Counted from the first letter of the stretch, positions 39,921-49,135 are shown. The stretch: 64,000 nucleotides of DNA from Enterococcus mundtii (GCF_003957375.1 NZ_CP025473.1:707501-771500); one strand, 5' to 3'. Notes: generated by a model not told the origin, from the sequence alone. Numbers and translations: made by a program.

Positions 39921-40016
39921 TTGCAAGCTTATAGGAAACATGGTAAGATGTAAATGTTGTAAATCGACAAATCAACTCTGGTTCAGCAAATGAAGCAGGG
40001 CAAAGGAGCGAATAGC

Positions 40017-40280
40017 ATGAAAGAAAATATCCATCCAGATTACCATCCAGTCGTATTTTTGGATTCTACAACTGGTTTCAAATTCTTGTCAGGTTCAACA
40101 AAAACTTCACAAGAAACAGTTGAATGGGAAGACGGTAATACATACCCAGTCATCCGTGTCGAAGTAACTTCTGACTCACATCCATTCTACACTGGACGTC
40201 AAAAATTCACACAAGCAGACGGACGTGTGGACCGTTTCAACAAAAAATACGGTCTCAAAGACGAAAACGCTGCGGAATAA
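40017..40280 (+). CDS. rpmE: Ribosomal protein L31, type B
   Basis: This 87-residue 50S protein is the type-B form: it lacks the CxxC zinc motifs of type A, so it can be made when zinc is scarce. It is recognised by [16 protein letters not shown] and by [17 protein letters not shown] near the end. ATG 40017 has AAAGGAG 8 nt upstream, and I prefer it to an earlier in-frame ATG. rho is ~95 nt upstream; a strong terminator follows. Confidence 0.95.
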   Translation: MKENIHPDYHPVVFLDSTTGFKFLSGSTKTSQETVEWEDGNTYPVIRVEVTSDSHPFYTGRQKFTQADGRVDRFNKKYGLKDENAAE

Positions 40281-40306
40281 TCAAACCATTGAGCAATCAA
40301 AGGTGT

Positions 40307-40339
40307 ACAGACTACACACTATGTGTAGTCTGTTTTTTT
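40307..40339 (+). terminator. rpmE terminator
   Basis: ACAGACTACACA and TGTGTAGTCTGT form a perfect 12-bp stem around CTA, followed by seven T. Confidence 0.93.
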
Positions 40340-40692
40340 GTCTAAAGGATTACACTGGGAAACTTTGACCTATTGTTAATTATGAACGCTTCCTGTAAGA
40401 TTTTATTTGAAATAATTGTTTGCACCGAATGTTAAAAATGGTAGGAAAAACAATGACGAAAAAACATCCAAAGAATATTTAAAAAGAAATACTGTATGAG
40501 TTCTAAAGCAAGATCCTGCGCTTTATCAAATCATCCTGACAGTGTCTAAAATACCTATATCAGAACTTGTATGTGGGTGCGGGATGTATTGTGCAATCCG
40601 TTTGAAATCGGCTGTATGATCAAGCAGTGTCTGGGTATTGAAATAATAAGTTACAATAAGTCAGTTATACTAGAATGAAAAAACAGTAATGA
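40340..40692. other. Gene-free intergenic stretch with decayed coding-like sequence
   Basis: No supported gene is visible. One plus-strand frame at about 40455-40619 reads through with only one internal stop (TGA at 40497-40499) before its terminal TGA (40617-40619), and includes QDPALYQIILTVSKIPISEL. I cannot match it to a family. It may be a gene remnant or chance. Confidence 0.4.
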
Positions 40693-40740
40693 AAAACAGC
40701 ACCTACTTCTTTCTTTAAGGTAAGTAGGTGCTGTTTTTAT
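40693..40740. terminator. Bidirectional terminator for the PTS operon
   Basis: AAAAACAGCACCTACTT and AAGTAGGTGCTGTTTTT form a 17-bp stem around a 13-nt loop, with A/T runs on both sides. On the minus strand it follows the PTS IIC gene. Confidence 0.9.
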
Positions 40741-40785
40741 GAAATAAAAGAAGTAGACTCAAACTTACTTTAAGTATCTCTCAAA

Positions 40786-42108
40786 TTAGTTAGATAGTGG
40801 TGTCTCTCTTGGTGTTTCAGTTTCTAAAGCCTGTTCTTTTGCTAATTCATTTTTATCATAAATCTTAACAAATGGATAGTACATGAAAACGGAAAGAATG
40901 ATCAATAAAATGTTCAATACAGCTGCACGCCAGTCACCACCTGTAGCTAAGTAAGCGCCAATAGGACCAGGGAGTGTCCATGGTGCGGTGATGGTAACCG
41001 CACTGACTAAGCCTAGTTTAGTCGCAAACCAAGTGATGGTTGCGCAAACCATTGGAACAAAGATAAACGGAATGATCAGTGTTGGATTCAATACGATCGG
41101 TACGCCAAAGATAACTGGCTCGTTGATATTGAAAATAGAAGGAGTAATGATTGCCTTACCTAATTTTGAAGCATATTTTGATTTGGCTGTGAAGGCAAGC
41201 AGAATGGCTAAACCGATCGTACAACCTGCGCCACCAATCCAAACAAACCACTGATAAAAAGGTTCAGCTGCAATACTGGGTAAAGCCTGACCAGCTGCTG
41301 CTGCAGTTGTATTGGATTCTAAGATCTGCAACCATAAGGGGCGGGCAAGTGAACCAATGATGGATACGCCATGGATACCGAATGCCCAGAAAAAAGTGAT
41401 TAGAAAAATCAGCAACAATACACTCGGCAACGTATCGGTTGCGCTGATCAAAGGGCTGACAATTTTTGAAACGGCAGTGTGCCAATCAAAGCCGATGTAA
41501 TAGCTGATCGATGCCATGACTAAAATCACGATCAAGGTTGGAGTTAACGCTTCGAAAGAACGAGCAACCGCAGGAGGTACTTGCTCAGGCATTGTGATTT
41601 TAAATTTCGATTTATCCGTCAAACGATACACTTCGACTGCAAGAATTGAAGTAATGATTCCGACAAACATCCCACCACCGCCAAGATTGGCCATAGGCAA
41701 AACAAAACCAGAAGTGCCAGCAGCTTCCGCAGCCTCAAGGGGAATATTGACAGGGATAAAGGTCAATAAAAAAGCAATCGTAGCGAGTAAACCACCAGAA
41801 ACAACATCTAGTTTATAGGTTTTGGCTAAACTGGCACCGATGCCAAATGTCGCATATAGAGACATGATATACATAGTCATGCGATAGGGTAATAAAATAG
41901 TTGCTGCATTTTCGGACAAGAACTGATAGATCCCCCAACTGGGTGGTAAGGGAGGAAACGCAATGATCAAGAAAAACGAACCGACGATAATTAGTGGCAA
42001 TGTAGCGATGATCCCATCACGAATGGCACGTAAATGTCTTTGGTTGGCAATTGTAGCCATTGGACCTGCTAAATAACGCTCAATGATTTCTGTAAACTTT
42101 GTTAACAT
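40786..42108 (-). CDS. PTS sugar transporter subunit IIC (lactose/cellobiose family)
   Basis: This 440-residue membrane permease moves and phosphorylates a sugar together with IIA and IIB proteins. It has about ten hydrophobic helices. Typical features are RDGIIATLPLIIVGSFFLI near the N-terminus (about residues 30-48) and the conserved SIFNINEPVIFGVPIVLNP (about 328-346). The sugar cannot be told from sequence; cellobiose-type beta-glucosides are most common. No IIA or IIB gene is nearby, so it is an orphan IIC that must borrow partners. It is 27 nt after a small membrane-protein gene and shares its promoter with a cre-like site. Confidence 0.9.
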   Translation of the reverse strand: MLTKFTEIIERYLAGPMATIANQRHLRAIRDGIIATLPLIIVGSFFLIIAFPPLPPSWGIYQFLSENAATILLPYRMTMYIMSLYATFGIGASLAKTYKLDVVSGGLLATIAFLLTFIPVNIPLEAAEAAGTSGFVLPMANLGGGGMFVGIITSILAVEVYRLTDKSKFKITMPEQVPPAVARSFEALTPTLIVILVMASISYYIGFDWHTAVSKIVSPLISATDTLPSVLLLIFLITFFWAFGIHGVSIIGSLARPLWLQILESNTTAAAAGQALPSIAAEPFYQWFVWIGGAGCTIGLAILLAFTAKSKYASKLGKAIITPSIFNINEPVIFGVPIVLNPTLIIPFIFVPMVCATITWFATKLGLVSAVTITAPWTLPGPIGAYLATGGDWRAAVLNILLIILSVFMYYPFVKIYDKNELAKEQALETETPRETPLSN

Positions 42109-42135
42109 TTTGACACTCCTTTTTATCGATAGAAT

Positions 42136-42441
42136 TTAGAAGATGATGCCTTGATACAACCATAAATAAGCGACAAACATGAGACAGACTGTAGCAATAA
42201 GAAATGTTCGGATATATCCTTTAGTAAAACCTGTATTAGTTGAAATAAAATAATGATTGCCAGTGATGACAGCAGCTACAGAGGGAGGAAGAAAGAGAAA
42301 GACCCCTAGTCGAACTTCCCAGTGTAACAAATAGAATAAATAGGGAATGAAGATACCACTTACGATACAAGCAAGAAGCAAGTAACAAGCCGATTTCAAC
42401 CCAAAATGAATGATTGATGGAACTGTTTCTTTATTATTCAT
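42136..42441 (-). CDS. Small membrane protein linked to PTS IIC
   Basis: This 101-residue protein has three hydrophobic segments (about residues 13-37, 42-61 and 76-98), separated by short loops with WEVR and NHYFISTNTGF. I do not recognise a family. I chose the ATG at 42441 because AGGAGG lies 7 nt upstream, rather than the ATG 36 nt earlier. It is the first gene of the operon with the PTS IIC gene, so a role in that transporter is likely but unproven. Confidence 0.75.
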   Translation of the reverse strand: MNNKETVPSIIHFGLKSACYLLLACIVSGIFIPYLFYLLHWEVRLGVFLFLPPSVAAVITGNHYFISTNTGFTKGYIRTFLIATVCLMFVAYLWLYQGIIF

Positions 42442-42463
42442 GGTGAGACCTCCTGATGCTTTT

Positions 42464-42511
42464 TGAAACGCTTTCATAAATCAAGTATACATTTATGAAA
42501 TTAAAAATCAA
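42464..42511 (-). promoter_or_regulatory. PTS operon promoter with cre-like catabolite site
   Basis: On the minus strand, TTGATT (42506-42511), a 16-bp spacer and TATACT (42484-42489) form a promoter. The dyad TGAAA-CGC-TTTCA (42464-42476) overlaps the expected start of transcription. It resembles a CcpA cre box but is one base shorter at the centre than the usual palindrome. This fits repression by preferred sugars. Confidence 0.7.
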
Positions 42512-42590
42512 TATATTTATCTATATTAAGTAATTTTATTTCTATACCTATTAAGTATGGATACGTGTGTAAGTATTTGATGAAAGAATC

Positions 42591-42641
42591 AAAAAACATG
42601 GATCAGATAAAGGGATTCCCTCATAGTCTGATCCATGTTTT
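42591..42641 (-). terminator. Terminator of the TPM/zinc-ribbon/SPFH operon
   Basis: ACATGGATCAGA and TCTGATCCATGT form a 12-bp stem with a T run on the minus-strand side, 25 nt after the TPM gene. Confidence 0.88.
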
Positions 42642-42665
42642 GGTTTGTGTTCTGTTTTCGTTTAA

Positions 42666-43472
42666 TTAAAAACTTCGGCCACCGCCGCCAAAGGTACCGC
42701 CACCACTCGAATGAGTCGTGCTGCCGCCACCACCGCTTCCTGGTGGTGGCGCTTTAGGGATATGACGAGTCGTGACAAAGGAGTTTGTTAAACGATCTGT
42801 TTTGTTCGTCAATTTGATACTTGCCTTTTCACGAAATGGGTATTTGTATGTCCCAGATTTCAATTGGTATCGTGAGGCGGTGATCATATAAAAAGCGATG
42901 CTTAAGATAGCTGCCAAAGCGACCGCAATCACTATTTCGACGGTAGTCAAAACTTTATACCGAGTGATTTTACCTGTGGCTTCATCTATACGATAATGAC
43001 CGCCAGGCACTCCTTCATCTACATAAGTAGAAGCTTTGGTCAAATAGGCTTGGGCTGCTGCATAATAGTTTGCATTCGTCATCTGATCATAGACATCATC
43101 TAAAATCGAATCGATCCGGCGATCCGTCAAATAGTCGATCATATTTCCAGAAGTAGAGATATAAATTTCTCGTTGGCCCATATCTAATAGTAAAACAGAG
43201 CCATTTTGATCGTTTCCGATTGCGTTTCTCAAATAGTTATCAGCAAAGTCTCTAGGCTCTTCAGAGTTAGACTCAGTAGTCACGATAAAAACTTGCCCTT
43301 TGATCTTTTCGTTGATTTCTTGTGCCTGTTGGTTCAATGTTACGATTTGGTCGCTTGTAAATAGACCCGCTTCATCATTGACCGTTGGGGTAGCAGCATC
43401 TACGAACGGTGCCCAAAGTAAACTAACAGCGAATAAAAAGAAAAGATACAGGTTATGTTTCTGCTTGGTCAT
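42666..43472 (-). CDS. TPM-domain membrane protein (YgcG family)
   Basis: This 268-residue protein has an N-terminal signal-like helix (about residues 8-27, ending in DAATP), an extracytoplasmic TPM domain (about 30-155, with NDEAGLFTSDQIVTLN and GSVLLLDMGQREIYISTS) and one transmembrane helix (about 180-200). A basic cytoplasmic tail ends in a glycine/serine-rich GGGTFGGGGRSF. TPM domains in other proteins act as phosphatases or in photosystem repair; here the role is unknown. It overlaps the upstream zinc-ribbon gene by 4 nt and belongs to the three-gene module. Confidence 0.85.
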   Translation of the reverse strand: MTKQKHNLYLFFLFAVSLLWAPFVDAATPTVNDEAGLFTSDQIVTLNQQAQEINEKIKGQVFIVTTESNSEEPRDFADNYLRNAIGNDQNGSVLLLDMGQREIYISTSGNMIDYLTDRRIDSILDDVYDQMTNANYYAAAQAYLTKASTYVDEGVPGGHYRIDEATGKITRYKVLTTVEIVIAVALAAILSIAFYMITASRYQLKSGTYKYPFREKASIKLTNKTDRLTNSFVTTRHIPKAPPPGSGGGGSTTHSSGGGTFGGGGRSF

Positions 43473-44662
43473 ATCAAGTACCCTCCAATCATAAAGAGGA
43501 TGGCTAAAACGGCGAATATGCTAAAAGAGGTCAAAGCTAGTTTTTTATGGCTGATTGGTAACACACCGCTGACCTTACCCGTTTGTCCATTCATAGCATA
43601 GTAGTAGACTTTTTTATTGGAGTCATTACTACGGTAAGTTACAAGCCAAACAGGCAATAAGACATATTCATTTTTTTGACCGGTGATTTCAGTAGAAGTT
43701 CGTACCCCGGTTAAAGTAGTGTAGCCATTTGCAGTGTCACGCAACAATTTTTCCGAATAGTCACGTAGCTCATTTTGGATATCTGCTTTGAGCGCTTGGT
43801 ACTCAATATCACGTTTTTCTGCTTGGAATCCAGCAAGATATTGACTTTTGAATCCGATAGCTTTAGCTAAAGGAAATGGCTGGACAGCTTCTACCATCTT
43901 TTGTTGGGTGTTTTTTGACAAGGCATTTTTAACTAATTCTTTAAATGAAAGTTTCCCTTCCCGCTGTACAGCATATTGTTTTGTTTCGGTATATTCGATA
44001 TCGCCGACTCGCCAGATTCTGATAACTGTTCCATTGGCTTGCAAGGAACCGTCCAGTTCGGCATCGGTCGCCCAATAAGGAAAATAAACGCCAGTTAATT
44101 TGTCGATTTGCTCCTGATTGAAAAATGCTTTTGGTACAAACCATTTTTTCTTCGTCCATGCGAGAAACTGTTTAATTGCTTCTTCTTTTTCTACAGCAAA
44201 AGGCAGGACTTTATTTGGTAAGAAGTCACCACTTAGTCGTCCGGATAGCACGACTGGATTATGACAGTAGTAACAATAGGTAGCAGCTGTAGTGGCTTCT
44301 GTGACGATTTCTGCACCGCAGTTTGGACATAAAAATAATTCGATGTTGCTTTGTTCGGCGGTAGACGTCTGTTCAGCTGTTGCCTCTGTGTCAGTCATTC
44401 CACCAGCATCAGCAAATGCTTGACGTTCTGTTTCATCCATTTGTTCGAGCTGTTCTTCTGCTGTAAAGGTGAAATCATCCGTTGCAACTGGTTGATCTTG
44501 AGTCCCATTGATGTCGCGGGCCGCTTTTTGTTCCTCTTCATATTGACTGACTTCTGCTTCTGTATAAACATTTAGGCAATAGTCACAATGAAATTTTTGA
44601 TCTTTTGGATCGAAGGTCAATGGTCCGCCACAATTGGGGCATTTATGTGTTAAAGCATCCAT
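43469..44662 (-). CDS. Zinc-ribbon membrane protein (YdjG-like)
   Basis: This 397-residue protein starts with a TFIIB-like zinc ribbon (CPNCGGP...FHCDYC, about residues 9-29) and has a second ribbon CPNCGAEIV...YCYYC (about 113-133), separated by an acidic linker. A helical middle part follows. The C-terminus ends in a hydrophobic helix (about 375-395). It therefore looks like a membrane-anchored zinc-ribbon protein. It sits between the SPFH and TPM genes, with spacing of 17 nt and a 4-nt overlap. The three-gene set resembles Bacillus ydjGHI; function is unknown. Confidence 0.82.
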   Translation of the reverse strand: MDALTHKCPNCGGPLTFDPKDQKFHCDYCLNVYTEAEVSQYEEEQKAARDINGTQDQPVATDDFTFTAEEQLEQMDETERQAFADAGGMTDTEATAEQTSTAEQSNIELFLCPNCGAEIVTEATTAATYCYYCHNPVVLSGRLSGDFLPNKVLPFAVEKEEAIKQFLAWTKKKWFVPKAFFNQEQIDKLTGVYFPYWATDAELDGSLQANGTVIRIWRVGDIEYTETKQYAVQREGKLSFKELVKNALSKNTQQKMVEAVQPFPLAKAIGFKSQYLAGFQAEKRDIEYQALKADIQNELRDYSEKLLRDTANGYTTLTGVRTSTEITGQKNEYVLLPVWLVTYRSNDSNKKVYYYAMNGQTGKVSGVLPISHKKLALTSFSIFAVLAILFMIGGYLI

Positions 44663-44679
44663 TCAGGCACCCCTTTCAA

Positions 44680-45927
44680 CTAGTCGAGTGGGATACCTTT
44701 GAATGGTTTTCCACAATTTGGACAAAATTTAGGAATTCCATTTGAAAGATCCACTACTTCATGACATTCGCTACATTTCATTTCAAGCTTTGGTTGGCTA
44801 TTCGCCACTGGTTTTGCAGCACCACAGTTTGAACAGAATTTCCCGGTGTTTTCGGTACCACAGACAGGACAAGTCCATGTATCGTTAGTACCTTGAGCTG
44901 TTTGTTGATTTTGTTTTTCTTGTTGTTGCTTGATTTGTTCTTGATTATTTTGTGAGGACTGAGCTAAGTAGGAGCCATTGGCATTCATTCCCATTCCCAT
45001 GCCCATAAAGCCAGTCATCGCACCGGCATCATTTTTACCTGCAGCTTCCATCCCACGAGCAATCGAACCTTGCACATAGCCCTCACGGACACTAGGATCA
45101 CCTAACATGGCACCTTCATTACGCATGTTGATGAGTTTGACCGAATCATCTGTGTAAGAGATGCTAGCAACTGCGACAGAAACAATCTCCATCCCACGAA
45201 GCTCGCGCCAGGAATCGTCTAACGCTGTGCCCATATATTTGCTTAGTTCTAAACTTTTTGATGGGACATAGGAAATGCGTTGCCCATCAGCGGACATTTG
45301 GTTGATCGCTGATTGAAGAGCAGTCAAGAATTCTGCTAAATATTGTTCATTGATATCTGCAATTTCAACATGCGTCTTATTTTTAGGAATTGCATTTGTA
45401 TAGAATAAGATTGGATCAGTGATGTGGATAGAGTACGTTCCATGCGCACGTAAGAATAATTCTGCATTATAGAAATTATCAAAGTAATTTAATGGCGCGC
45501 TTGTGCCAAATTTGATTCCTTTGATCTCTTGTAGATTGATATAGAATACTTGTTGTTTTTGTGGGGTTACGCCACCAAATTTAAAGCGGTCAAAGGTTTC
45601 AGCGATTGCACCTTTCAATGAACCATTGAACATGGAAGGGGCGGCATCGTTTTTGATCGTATAATAGCCTTCTTCCGCTGTGTAATCGATGATTTTTCCA
45701 CCATCTACCAAAAGCATCATCATGTTCGGATAGACATGAACGACTGTGCCATCTGTCAATACATCTTCTGTACCTTTTCGATTGGATCCTCGTTTATCGT
45801 CTTTACGCACCTTGACACCTTTTGTCATGACTGTGGTGTCGCTCATATTGTCTGGTTCAATGATTTCGATCCATTGATCTGCTAATCCGCCGCCGATCAT
45901 GCTAGTTGCTGCTTTAATAAGTCCCAT
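44680..45927 (-). CDS. SPFH-domain protein with C-terminal zinc ribbons (YdjI-like)
   Basis: This 415-residue protein carries an SPFH/Band-7-like domain (about residues 25-270, with SMLRIR-type strands replaced by FYINLQEIKGIKFG and ELRGMEIVSVAVASISYTD). A low-complexity Gln-rich linker (about 320-345) is followed by two zinc ribbons (CPVCGTENTGKFCSNCG and CSECHEVVDLSNG...CPNCG). It is the first gene of the module, with an extended -10 TGGTATAAT upstream. In Bacillus the equivalent is linked to membrane-stress handling together with PspA, which is not present here. Confidence 0.85.
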   Translation of the reverse strand: MGLIKAATSMIGGGLADQWIEIIEPDNMSDTTVMTKGVKVRKDDKRGSNRKGTEDVLTDGTVVHVYPNMMMLLVDGGKIIDYTAEEGYYTIKNDAAPSMFNGSLKGAIAETFDRFKFGGVTPQKQQVFYINLQEIKGIKFGTSAPLNYFDNFYNAELFLRAHGTYSIHITDPILFYTNAIPKNKTHVEIADINEQYLAEFLTALQSAINQMSADGQRISYVPSKSLELSKYMGTALDDSWRELRGMEIVSVAVASISYTDDSVKLINMRNEGAMLGDPSVREGYVQGSIARGMEAAGKNDAGAMTGFMGMGMGMNANGSYLAQSSQNNQEQIKQQQEKQNQQTAQGTNDTWTCPVCGTENTGKFCSNCGAAKPVANSQPKLEMKCSECHEVVDLSNGIPKFCPNCGKPFKGIPLD

Positions 45928-46391
45928 AAAAATTCCTCCCTGTGAGCAAGTATTTTTTTCCTACGTATATGTTTGTATTATACCATAGGAGACTGAAAAT
46001 GCTCTCAGTCGAAAGATGTAGAATACCAGAGCAACTATTTTCCACGTTCAGCCATACGTTTTAGAACTGAACTTTTTTAGAATCTGGATAAATACTGTTC
46101 AAGGCGCAACTCTTTGAACACAGCTAAAAAAAAATCAACTATGAAATAGCTATTTTGGATGTTTCTGTCTAATCGTCTAGAGTTAATGGCTTCTTTCACA
46201 ACTTAGATAAACGATGTTCGAAATTGGTATTTAGCCGAAACATCCCAAAATATGAGCAGCTTTTTTGAATGGTAAGGCTTATTTCTGAGTATTGTTCACT
46301 TCTGTTATAACCGAATAAAGTATAGTAGTTTTTTTTTGCTAAATCACGTATAATAAAAGTTAGTGAATTTTTCAAAAGAAGGGGGATCCTT
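45928..46391. other. Divergent intergenic region with repeat family 2 and dnaX promoter
   Basis: No gene is visible. The minus-strand extended -10 TGGTATAAT is at 45977-45985, and a TATAAT at 46349-46354 may serve dnaX. The stretch 46085-46210 is a copy of repeat family 2 (see that entry). The end, 46270-46315, resembles the right part of repeat family 1 (CTTATTTCTGA, ACTTCTGTT, CCGAATAAA). Confidence 0.5.
46085..46210. repeat. Dispersed intergenic repeat, family 2 (copy 1)
   Basis: It aligns over ~120 bp with 55450-55569: a TGTTCAAG block, an AAAAAAATC block, ATGAAA-AGC-ATTTT, TTTCTGTCT and finally GGCTTCTTTCACAACTTA. I estimate ~70% identity by eye. It lies upstream of dnaX. Confidence 0.6.
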
Positions 46392-48128
46392 ATGGCATAT
46401 CAAGCACTTTATCGTGTGTGGCGTTCACAGAGATTTGAGGATATCGTTGGACAAAAAGCTGTGACACAAACATTAAAAAATGCGATTGTTTCCCATAAAA
46501 CCTCACATGCCTATTTGTTTACAGGACCAAGGGGGACAGGGAAAACAAGTGCGGCAAAAATATTTGCCAAGGCGATCAATTGCCCAAACAGCAAAGATGG
46601 TGAACCTTGTAATCATTGTGAGATGTGTCAGTCGATTACGACTGGGACACAAGAAGATGTCATTGAAATCGATGCGGCAAGTAACAATGGTGTTGAGGAG
46701 ATCCGTTTTATCAGAGATCGAGCAAATTATGCACCAACAAAAGCCGCTTACAAAATTTATATCATTGATGAAGTCCACATGCTTTCGACTGGAGCGTTCA
46801 ACGCTTTACTGAAAACACTGGAAGAACCAAAAGAAAGTGTTATTTTTATTTTAGCAACCACTGAACCGCACAAAATCCCTGCAACGATCATCTCGCGAAC
46901 ACAACGTTTTGATTTCAAACGGATCAATGCAGCAGATATTACCGAACATTTAGAATATATCTTGGATCAAACAGAGATTGCTTACGAAGCGCCTGCGTTG
47001 ACTGTCATCGCACGAGCAGCAGAAGGTGGGATGCGGGATGCGTTAAGTATTCTTGACCAAGCGATTTCTTTCAGTGATGGTACGATCACGTTGGATGATG
47101 CAATGCAAGTCACGGGGAGTTTGACGAATGAGATGATGGATGCTTATCTATCCGCTTGTTTTAGCAAAGAGATCCCACAAGCCTTACAAGAATTGAATCA
47201 AATTTTAGCGGCAGGAAAAGAATCACGGCGCTTTTTAGAAGATCTGTTGTCTTATTGCCGTGATCTATTGATGTTTCAGCAAGCACCAAATCTATTACAG
47301 GAAACCTCACATGTCAAAACAGAAACATTCACGACATTGGCGAAAGAAATCCCGGCACAACGCTTGTTTCAAATGATCCAAATTTTGAGCGATACACAAA
47401 ATGAAGTGCGTTTTACAAATAATGCGACCATTTATTTAGAGGTTGCGACAGTGAAACTAGCTCAATCTTCAGCAAATGAAAGTCAGCAAGGGCCTAGTGA
47501 GATCGATCAGCAACAAGTAAGACAGTTGCAACAAGAGATCCAAGAGCTGAAAAAGGAAATCAAAGAAATCAAAAATGGCACGGTGAAAGTCATTGCGAAT
47601 CAGCAAACGACGCAATCACCTGTTCAGAAAAAACAGCCAAGTACATACCGTATTCCCACGGAACGGGTGTATAATGTACTAAAAGAGGCGACAAGGAAAC
47701 ACTTGAATGAAGTAAAAGAAGTCTGGGATGATCTTTTGATGAGTTTGTCAGTGACCCAGCGAGCGATGCTCAAAGCAAGTGAACCAGTTGCGGCAGGACC
47801 TAAGGGACTAGTGATTGCTTTTGATTATGAAATCGTCTGTCAGCGCGCAGCTAATGACGAAGAGCTTCAATTAGCGATCCACAACCAACTTAGCCGCATG
47901 ATCAAAGATTATACGCCAGAGCCTGTCTATATCACACGGGAAAGTTGGCCCGGTCTAAGGAAAAATTATCTCGTCCAAGCAAAGGATGGAGAAGCCGAAG
48001 AATCGTTTGCGTCTGATAATGAATCAGACGAGATTGAATTGCTTCCTCAAGAACAAACAAACCAAAAAAATGTAGTGACGAAAGCTGAAGAACTTTTCGG
48101 TTCAGCAGTCACAGTCATCGATGATTAG
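46392..48128 (+). CDS. dnaX: DNA polymerase III subunits gamma/tau
   Basis: This 578-residue clamp-loader ATPase links the polymerase cores to helicase. Walker A is FTGPRGTGKTSAAK (about residues 43-56). A four-Cys zinc cluster (CPNSKDGEPCNHCEMC, about 64-79) and Walker B IYIIDEVHML (about 121-130) follow. The C-terminal third is a linker and the tau region that touches the polymerase. The ATG follows AAGGGGGATCC. ybaB and recR come next, the usual dnaX-ybaB-recR order. I saw no clear slippage signal for a separate gamma form. Confidence 0.95.
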   Translation: MAYQALYRVWRSQRFEDIVGQKAVTQTLKNAIVSHKTSHAYLFTGPRGTGKTSAAKIFAKAINCPNSKDGEPCNHCEMCQSITTGTQEDVIEIDAASNNGVEEIRFIRDRANYAPTKAAYKIYIIDEVHMLSTGAFNALLKTLEEPKESVIFILATTEPHKIPATIISRTQRFDFKRINAADITEHLEYILDQTEIAYEAPALTVIARAAEGGMRDALSILDQAISFSDGTITLDDAMQVTGSLTNEMMDAYLSACFSKEIPQALQELNQILAAGKESRRFLEDLLSYCRDLLMFQQAPNLLQETSHVKTETFTTLAKEIPAQRLFQMIQILSDTQNEVRFTNNATIYLEVATVKLAQSSANESQQGPSEIDQQQVRQLQQEIQELKKEIKEIKNGTVKVIANQQTTQSPVQKKQPSTYRIPTERVYNVLKEATRKHLNEVKEVWDDLLMSLSVTQRAMLKASEPVAAGPKGLVIAFDYEIVCQRAANDEELQLAIHNQLSRMIKDYTPEPVYITRESWPGLRKNYLVQAKDGEAEESFASDNESDEIELLPQEQTNQKNVVTKAEELFGSAVTVIDD

Positions 48129-48146
48129 AAAAGGAGAGCGATACTA

Positions 48147-48458
48147 ATGATGCGCGGAATGGGAAATATGCAAGGGATGATGAAACAAGTCCAAAAAATG
48201 CAAAAAGAAATGGGCGAAGCCCAAGAAAAACTAAATGAAACAGAATTTACTGGTAGTTCTACGAATGATCTAGTCAAAGTCGTCTTTACTGGCAATCGTC
48301 GAATGAAAGATATCCAGATCAATGATGAAGTAGTTGATCCAGAAGATACCGAAATGCTACAAGATTTGATCGTGATGGCTGTCAATGACGTATTAGAAAA
48401 AATCGATAAAGAATCCGAAAAAACAATGGGAAAATACACTAAGGGCTTACCCTTTTAA
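48147..48458 (+). CDS. YbaB/EbfC-family nucleoid-associated protein
   Basis: This 103-residue DNA-binding protein has a helix-rich N-terminus ([20 protein letters not shown], about residues 4-23), a beta core ([17 protein letters not shown]) and a C-terminal helix. Members of this family coat DNA and are usually found between dnaX and recR, as here. ATG 48147 follows AAGGAGAG; the ATG one codon later could also be used. recR starts 23 nt after its stop. Confidence 0.92.
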   Translation: MMRGMGNMQGMMKQVQKMQKEMGEAQEKLNETEFTGSSTNDLVKVVFTGNRRMKDIQINDEVVDPEDTEMLQDLIVMAVNDVLEKIDKESEKTMGKYTKGLPF

Positions 48459-48481
48459 ATTTTCCTGAAGGGGAAATGAAC

Positions 48482-49078
48482 ATGCAATATCCAGAACCAA
48501 TTGCCAAACTGATCGACAGTTATATGAGACTTCCAGGTATTGGTCAAAAAACAGCGACAAGGCTGGCTTTTTATACGATCGATATGAAGGATGAAGTGGT
48601 CAATGAATTTGCCAAAGCTTTATTGAGCGTCAAACGCGATCTACATTTTTGTAGTATTTGCGGAAATATCACAGAAGAAGATCCTTGTGAGATTTGTAAA
48701 GATCCCTCGAGAGATCGTGGCATCATTTTAGTTGTTGAAGAACCAAAAGATGTCATGGCGATGGAGAAGATGCGTGAGTATCGTGGCTTGTACCATGTGC
48801 TACATGGTGTATTGTCACCAATGGAAGGTACGGGTCCAGAAGATATCAATATCCCTCCTCTCTTACAACGTTTACATGATGCAGAGGTCCAAGAAGTGAT
48901 CATCGCAACAAATGCGACCACTGAAGGAGAAGCAACAGCAATCTACCTTTCACGATTGATCAAGCCTGCTGGTATCAAAGTCACTCGGTTAGCTCATGGC
49001 TTATCTGTGGGTTCCGATATCGAATATGCAGACGAAGTGACTTTAATGAAAGCGGTCGAAGGCAGACGTGAACTATGA
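48482..49078 (+). CDS. recR: Recombination protein RecR
   Basis: This 198-residue protein joins RecF and RecO to load RecA at gaps. It has a helix-hairpin-helix ([16 protein letters not shown], about residues 15-30), a four-Cys zinc finger ([16 protein letters not shown], about 57-72) and a TOPRIM domain ([13 protein letters not shown]). I chose ATG 48482 because the GAAGGGG site ends 8 nt upstream; the ATG at 48476 is only 2 nt from it. It is the third gene of dnaX-ybaB-recR. Confidence 0.93.
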   Translation: MQYPEPIAKLIDSYMRLPGIGQKTATRLAFYTIDMKDEVVNEFAKALLSVKRDLHFCSICGNITEEDPCEICKDPSRDRGIILVVEEPKDVMAMEKMREYRGLYHVLHGVLSPMEGTGPEDINIPPLLQRLHDAEVQEVIIATNATTEGEATAIYLSRLIKPAGIKVTRLAHGLSVGSDIEYADEVTLMKAVEGRREL

Positions 49079-49107
49079 TTTTTTGCTACGAGTCAAATCG
49101 CGGTAGT

Positions 49108-49135
49108 TTGATCAACAAAGATTTTCAGATACAAT
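49108..49135 (+). promoter_or_regulatory. Probable tmk operon promoter
   Basis: TTGATC (49108-49113), a 16-bp spacer and TACAAT (49130-49135) lie ~32 bp before the GTG start of tmk. Confidence 0.6.

Noticed and set aside
46392-48128. Programmed frameshift in dnaX to make gamma
   Set aside because: The A-rich stretch near 47550 lacks the classic slippery heptamer plus a strong hairpin, and the full-length frame is intact.
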